A DNA stretch of 14,234 bases from an uncultured Eggerthellaceae bacterium (GTDB taxonomy: Bacteria; Actinomycetota; Coriobacteriia; Coriobacteriales; Eggerthellaceae): positions 1 to 14,234 of the forward strand of contig CAMPAJ010000014.1 in assembly GCA_946631805.1 (NCBI GenBank), in the 5' to 3' direction. The position numbers and the translations under genes are program-made. Below the pieces are notes generated by a model. That model made no database searches, was not told where the DNA came from, and saw only the letters and a program-made list of their open reading frames with translations. Shown here in pieces: positions 13,074 to 14,234 of this stretch; within the stretch, counting starts at the first letter, position 1, and each line of letters opens with the position of its first letter.

Positions 13074-14234
13074 CTACAATTCGCGTTTTCGCTTCTTCGC
13101 AGCCACCGCAACCGTCCCTCCTGACGCCAGCACCGCCAGCAGCAGGAGCACCGGGTTCAGGAGGTCTCCCGTGTTCGACACCTTGCTCGGGCTTGATTTT
13201 GTTTGGGCGCTCTTCGCTCCACTGGAAGCGTCGTCGCCACTAGCAGTGCCGTCGCCAGCGCCGGAGTCGTTCTTCTTCCACCTTGCCGTGAACGCATGGT
13301 CGCTGCCCGCATGATACTGTTCGCCTGGTTGGTACTCAGACCCTTCCCAGCATTCAAACGTGTAGCCATCCCGCGTCGGGGCATCGATGATGTCGAACTC
13401 GGTCTCGAGAGCGGGCTCGTACCTCTTGACGTCGCTCGTGCCGTCTTCCCACTGTCCGCCAGCAGGATCGAACTCCAGCTGCGGCTTAACCTCATGCTGG
13501 ACGTCGTACATGTCCGAGATGGCGAGCTTGACCTCAATGTCAGTTATACCCAGATTTGAAATGCTGTCTTTCACGAGCGTGGCATTCGTCTTCTCCAGCA
13601 TGAACGTATCTATGGTTGCCGCTTTTCCAAGGCTCGGATCATTGCAGAGGGCCACCGTCACCATTCCATCAAACGTATCCAGGGGAATTGGTATCGTGTT
13701 GCCGTAGATGTATATGCTCTTCGCCTTCCCGTCCGCATCGAAGATCAACTCTCCTACACCCAAAAGATGGTCACCCAAGTAGAAGCTTGCGTAAACAGAG
13801 TTATCCGATGCATCGGATGCCAGATGCACGTTGCCTTCCGCATCCTTGACGGCATACCATTGCCCGTCGAACTTCGGGATCAGGTAGGAAGAGTCGGTGG
13901 CGCTCATGTAATCGTCAGCAGACTCCCCCTCCGCGCCGCCGAGCGTCCGGGTGCCGTAGAACGTCCTGGTGGGCTTGCTGAGTATCTCGTCCTCCCTGTT
14001 GGCCGTCACCGTGAGCACCGGGACGTCGATGACCCGCTTGGGCGTGTCCGTCACGTCGATGCGATAGCAATCCTCCCCGTCCTTCGATTCAGTCTTGAGG
14101 GAGACCTTGTCGTGATCCAAGACCTCCTTGCACTGGATGTCTATAATCCCACCGAGCCATGCCCGCACGTCCCTGTCGCTTCCCTCAAAGGCCTTCGAGA
14201 TGTACTCCCATCCCCTCTTGACGTGGTCTTCGGA
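13074..14234 (-). CDS. C-terminal part of a wall-anchored surface protein with InlB-like repeat (cut by window edge)
   Basis: The frame is open to the right edge, so at least 386 residues and an unknown N-terminal part are present; the GTG at 14168 is internal and not a start. The visible part begins with Asp/Lys-rich beta-type sequence of no family I recognise. Near the C-terminus is a Listeria-Bacteroides (InlB_B/Flg_new) repeat with APTRDGYTFECWEG and HAFTARWKK. Then comes a Ser/Gly/Asp-rich linker and a sorting signal: VSNTGD, a hydrophobic stretch of about 20 residues (LLNPVLLLLAVLASGGTVAV) and the positive tail KKRKREL. The motif departs from LPxTG. The protein is probably exported and attached by a sortase to the cell wall, for adhesion or interaction with the host or other cells. 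The last residues end 59 bp from the kinase scar's short ORF. Confidence 0.85.
   Translation of the reverse strand, partial: SEDHVKRGWEYISKAFEGSDRDVRAWLGGIIDIQCKEVLDHDKVSLKTESKDGEDCYRIDVTDTPKRVIDVPVLTVTANREDEILSKPTRTFYGTRTLGGAEGESADDYMSATDSSYLIPKFDGQWYAVKDAEGNVHLASDASDNSVYASFYLGDHLLGVGELIFDADGKAKSIYIYGNTIPIPLDTFDGMVTVALCNDPSLGKAATIDTFMLEKTNATLVKDSISNLGITDIEVKLAISDMYDVQHEVKPQLEFDPAGGQWEDGTSDVKRYEPALETEFDIIDAPTRDGYTFECWEGSEYQPGEQYHAGSDHAFTARWKKNDSGAGDGTASGDDASSGAKSAQTKSSPSKVSNTGDLLNPVLLLLAVLASGGTVAVAAKKRKREL

Noticed and set aside
1..14234. tRNA or rRNA genes, CRISPR arrays, insertion sequences
   Set aside because: I looked for T-loop and anticodon patterns, regularly spaced repeats and transposase motifs on both strands and found none.

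Overview
The window looks like chromosome from a moderately GC-rich actinobacterium of the class Coriobacteriia, probably Eggerthellaceae. The grounds are the gene run rarA - DUF948 protein - AI-2E-type membrane protein - alaS, a Veg homologue, a ROK glucokinase with the CxCGxxGC zinc motif, and a LytS-type kinase fragment beside a double-glycine peptide leader. The placement is inference from gene content; no marker here fixes genus or species.

Layout. (1) Positions 1-4450 hold a leftward housekeeping block: rarA, a small DUF948 membrane protein, an AI-2E transporter-family protein with a histidine-rich tail, and the 5' end of alaS, which runs off the left edge. (2) Positions 4500-4740 hold no convincing gene but a dense set of mutually compatible helices, a candidate structured RNA of unknown strand. 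(3) Positions 4742-6924 are a tight leftward operon: a homocysteine S-methyltransferase homologue without the zinc cysteines, an 85-aa conserved-looking unknown, and an MscS channel. (4) Positions 6925-7594 lack a protein gene but carry a candidate leftward small RNA of about 120 nt with a TATAAT box, stem-loops, two copies of an anti-Shine-Dalgarno 10-mer and a terminator. (5) Leftward galU, with a possible leaderless upstream ORF, is divergent from rightward veg, which ends in a strong terminator. (6) Rightward at 9293-10915 is a fusion of a degenerate GHKL/anti-sigma-like ATPase domain to an SDF (DctA-type) symporter; it converges on a leftward ROK glucokinase with 5 bp between stop codons.

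(7) From about 11900 to 13020 the DNA looks like a deletion-scarred accessory locus. It contains a 32-codon stub of a family 3 beta-glucosidase directly upstream of the ROK kinase, a RiPP precursor leader whose core peptide is missing, and, joined to it out of frame, the C-terminal half of a LytS/AgrC-like histidine kinase without its phospho-acceptor region. (8) The right edge holds the C-terminal part of a leftward, wall-anchored surface protein with one InlB/Flg_new-like repeat and a non-canonical sorting signal.

The strongest leads are the C-rich candidate sRNA, the ATPase-symporter fusion, the zinc-less methyltransferase homologue next to a mechanosensitive channel, and the RiPP leader/histidine kinase scar. 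Gene families were recognised from motifs in the translations; no database search or structure calculation was run.
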